Shown here: positions 63,952-64,000 of the stretch, piece by piece | Position numbering within the stretch: the stretch's first letter is position 1 | Layout of the letters: each line of letters starts with the position of its first letter | Source of the DNA: Pseudomonas sp. 8O | GTDB taxonomy: Bacteria > Pseudomonadota > Gammaproteobacteria > Pseudomonadales > Pseudomonadaceae | Direction: 5' to 3' | Length of the DNA stretch: 64,000 nt | Assembly (NCBI RefSeq): GCF_902506495.1 | Contig: NZ_LR733264.1 | Location: 372,001 to 436,000 of the forward strand | Notes under the pieces: model-generated | What the model was told of the DNA's origin: nothing | Database searches by the model: none | Seen by the model: only the letters and a program-made list of their open reading frames with translations | Translations under genes and position numbers: made by a program

Positions 63952-64000
63952 TTCAAGGGGCGATGTTCCAGGGAAAGGGCGTAGTCGAGGCGACGAAAGC

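Overview
This window is chromosomal DNA of a Pseudomonas species. The evidence is the Pseudomonas-type Fur with a single cysteine in its metal-site loop, the Pseudomonas forms of CarA, FtsH and PNPase, the GC-rich coding sequence and the gene order. The order resembles two blocks of the P. aeruginosa chromosome as I remember it. The block at 1-13.7 kb (OmpA-like lipoprotein, acyltransferase, pta, ackA, slyD, glutathione peroxidase) resembles the PA0833-PA0838 area. The block at 17.5-59.8 kb (lld genes to the DUF748 protein) resembles the PA4772-PA4735 area. Here the two are joined through a nitroreductase gene and clpB. A lineage near P. mendocina/P. oleovorans is plausible but unproven. I see no prophage, insertion sequence, CRISPR array, toxin cluster or defence island. 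Nearly all genes are core housekeeping genes.

Layout. 1-8.7 kb: the end of an MBL-fold hydrolase gene, two tandem OmpA-domain lipoproteins, a CHASE hybrid histidine kinase with three receivers followed by a REC-PAS-GGDEF-EAL protein, and a convergent YihG-like acyltransferase. 9.0-14.6 kb: DUF3565-ackA-pta on the minus strand, divergent from slyD, then a glutathione peroxidase and a nitroreductase. 14.6-17.3 kb: clpB behind a sigma-32-like promoter. 17.5-23.2 kb: lldP-lldD-dld with divergent lldR and a perfect palindromic operator (lactate use). 23.4-29.0 kb: smpB, an SNF-family transporter joined directly to ratA-rnfH, bamE, fur, recN. 29.1-33.9 kb: grpE-dnaK-dnaJ (sigma-32-like promoter) and dapB.

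33.9-46 kb: carA-carB-greA-DUF4149, yhbY, rlmE, ftsH-folP-glmM-tpiA-secG, tRNA-Leu(GAG). 46.1-55.2 kb: tRNA-fMet followed by rimP-nusA-infB-rbfA-truB-rpsO-pnp, the classical metY-nusA-infB order. 55.2-64 kb: an AT-rich promoter area, a BON-domain protein and a CsbD-family protein (stress type), two DUF2845 proteins overlapping a DUF748 envelope protein, an rRNA-type methyltransferase, an MpaB/DUF2236 oxygenase-like protein, and acs.

The genes form a proteostasis group (clpB, grpE-dnaK-dnaJ, ftsH, smpB, slyD), a translation and RNA group (rimP to pnp, rlmE, yhbY, two tRNAs), acetate and lactate metabolism (ackA-pta, acs, lld), and envelope genes. I found no convincing new system. The points most worth a second look are the carAB leader, where a 25-codon reading frame runs through a strong terminator just ahead of carA, the two terminators ahead of rimP-nusA, the transporter gene wedged between smpB and ratA, and the uncharacterised DUF2845-DUF2845-DUF748 unit.
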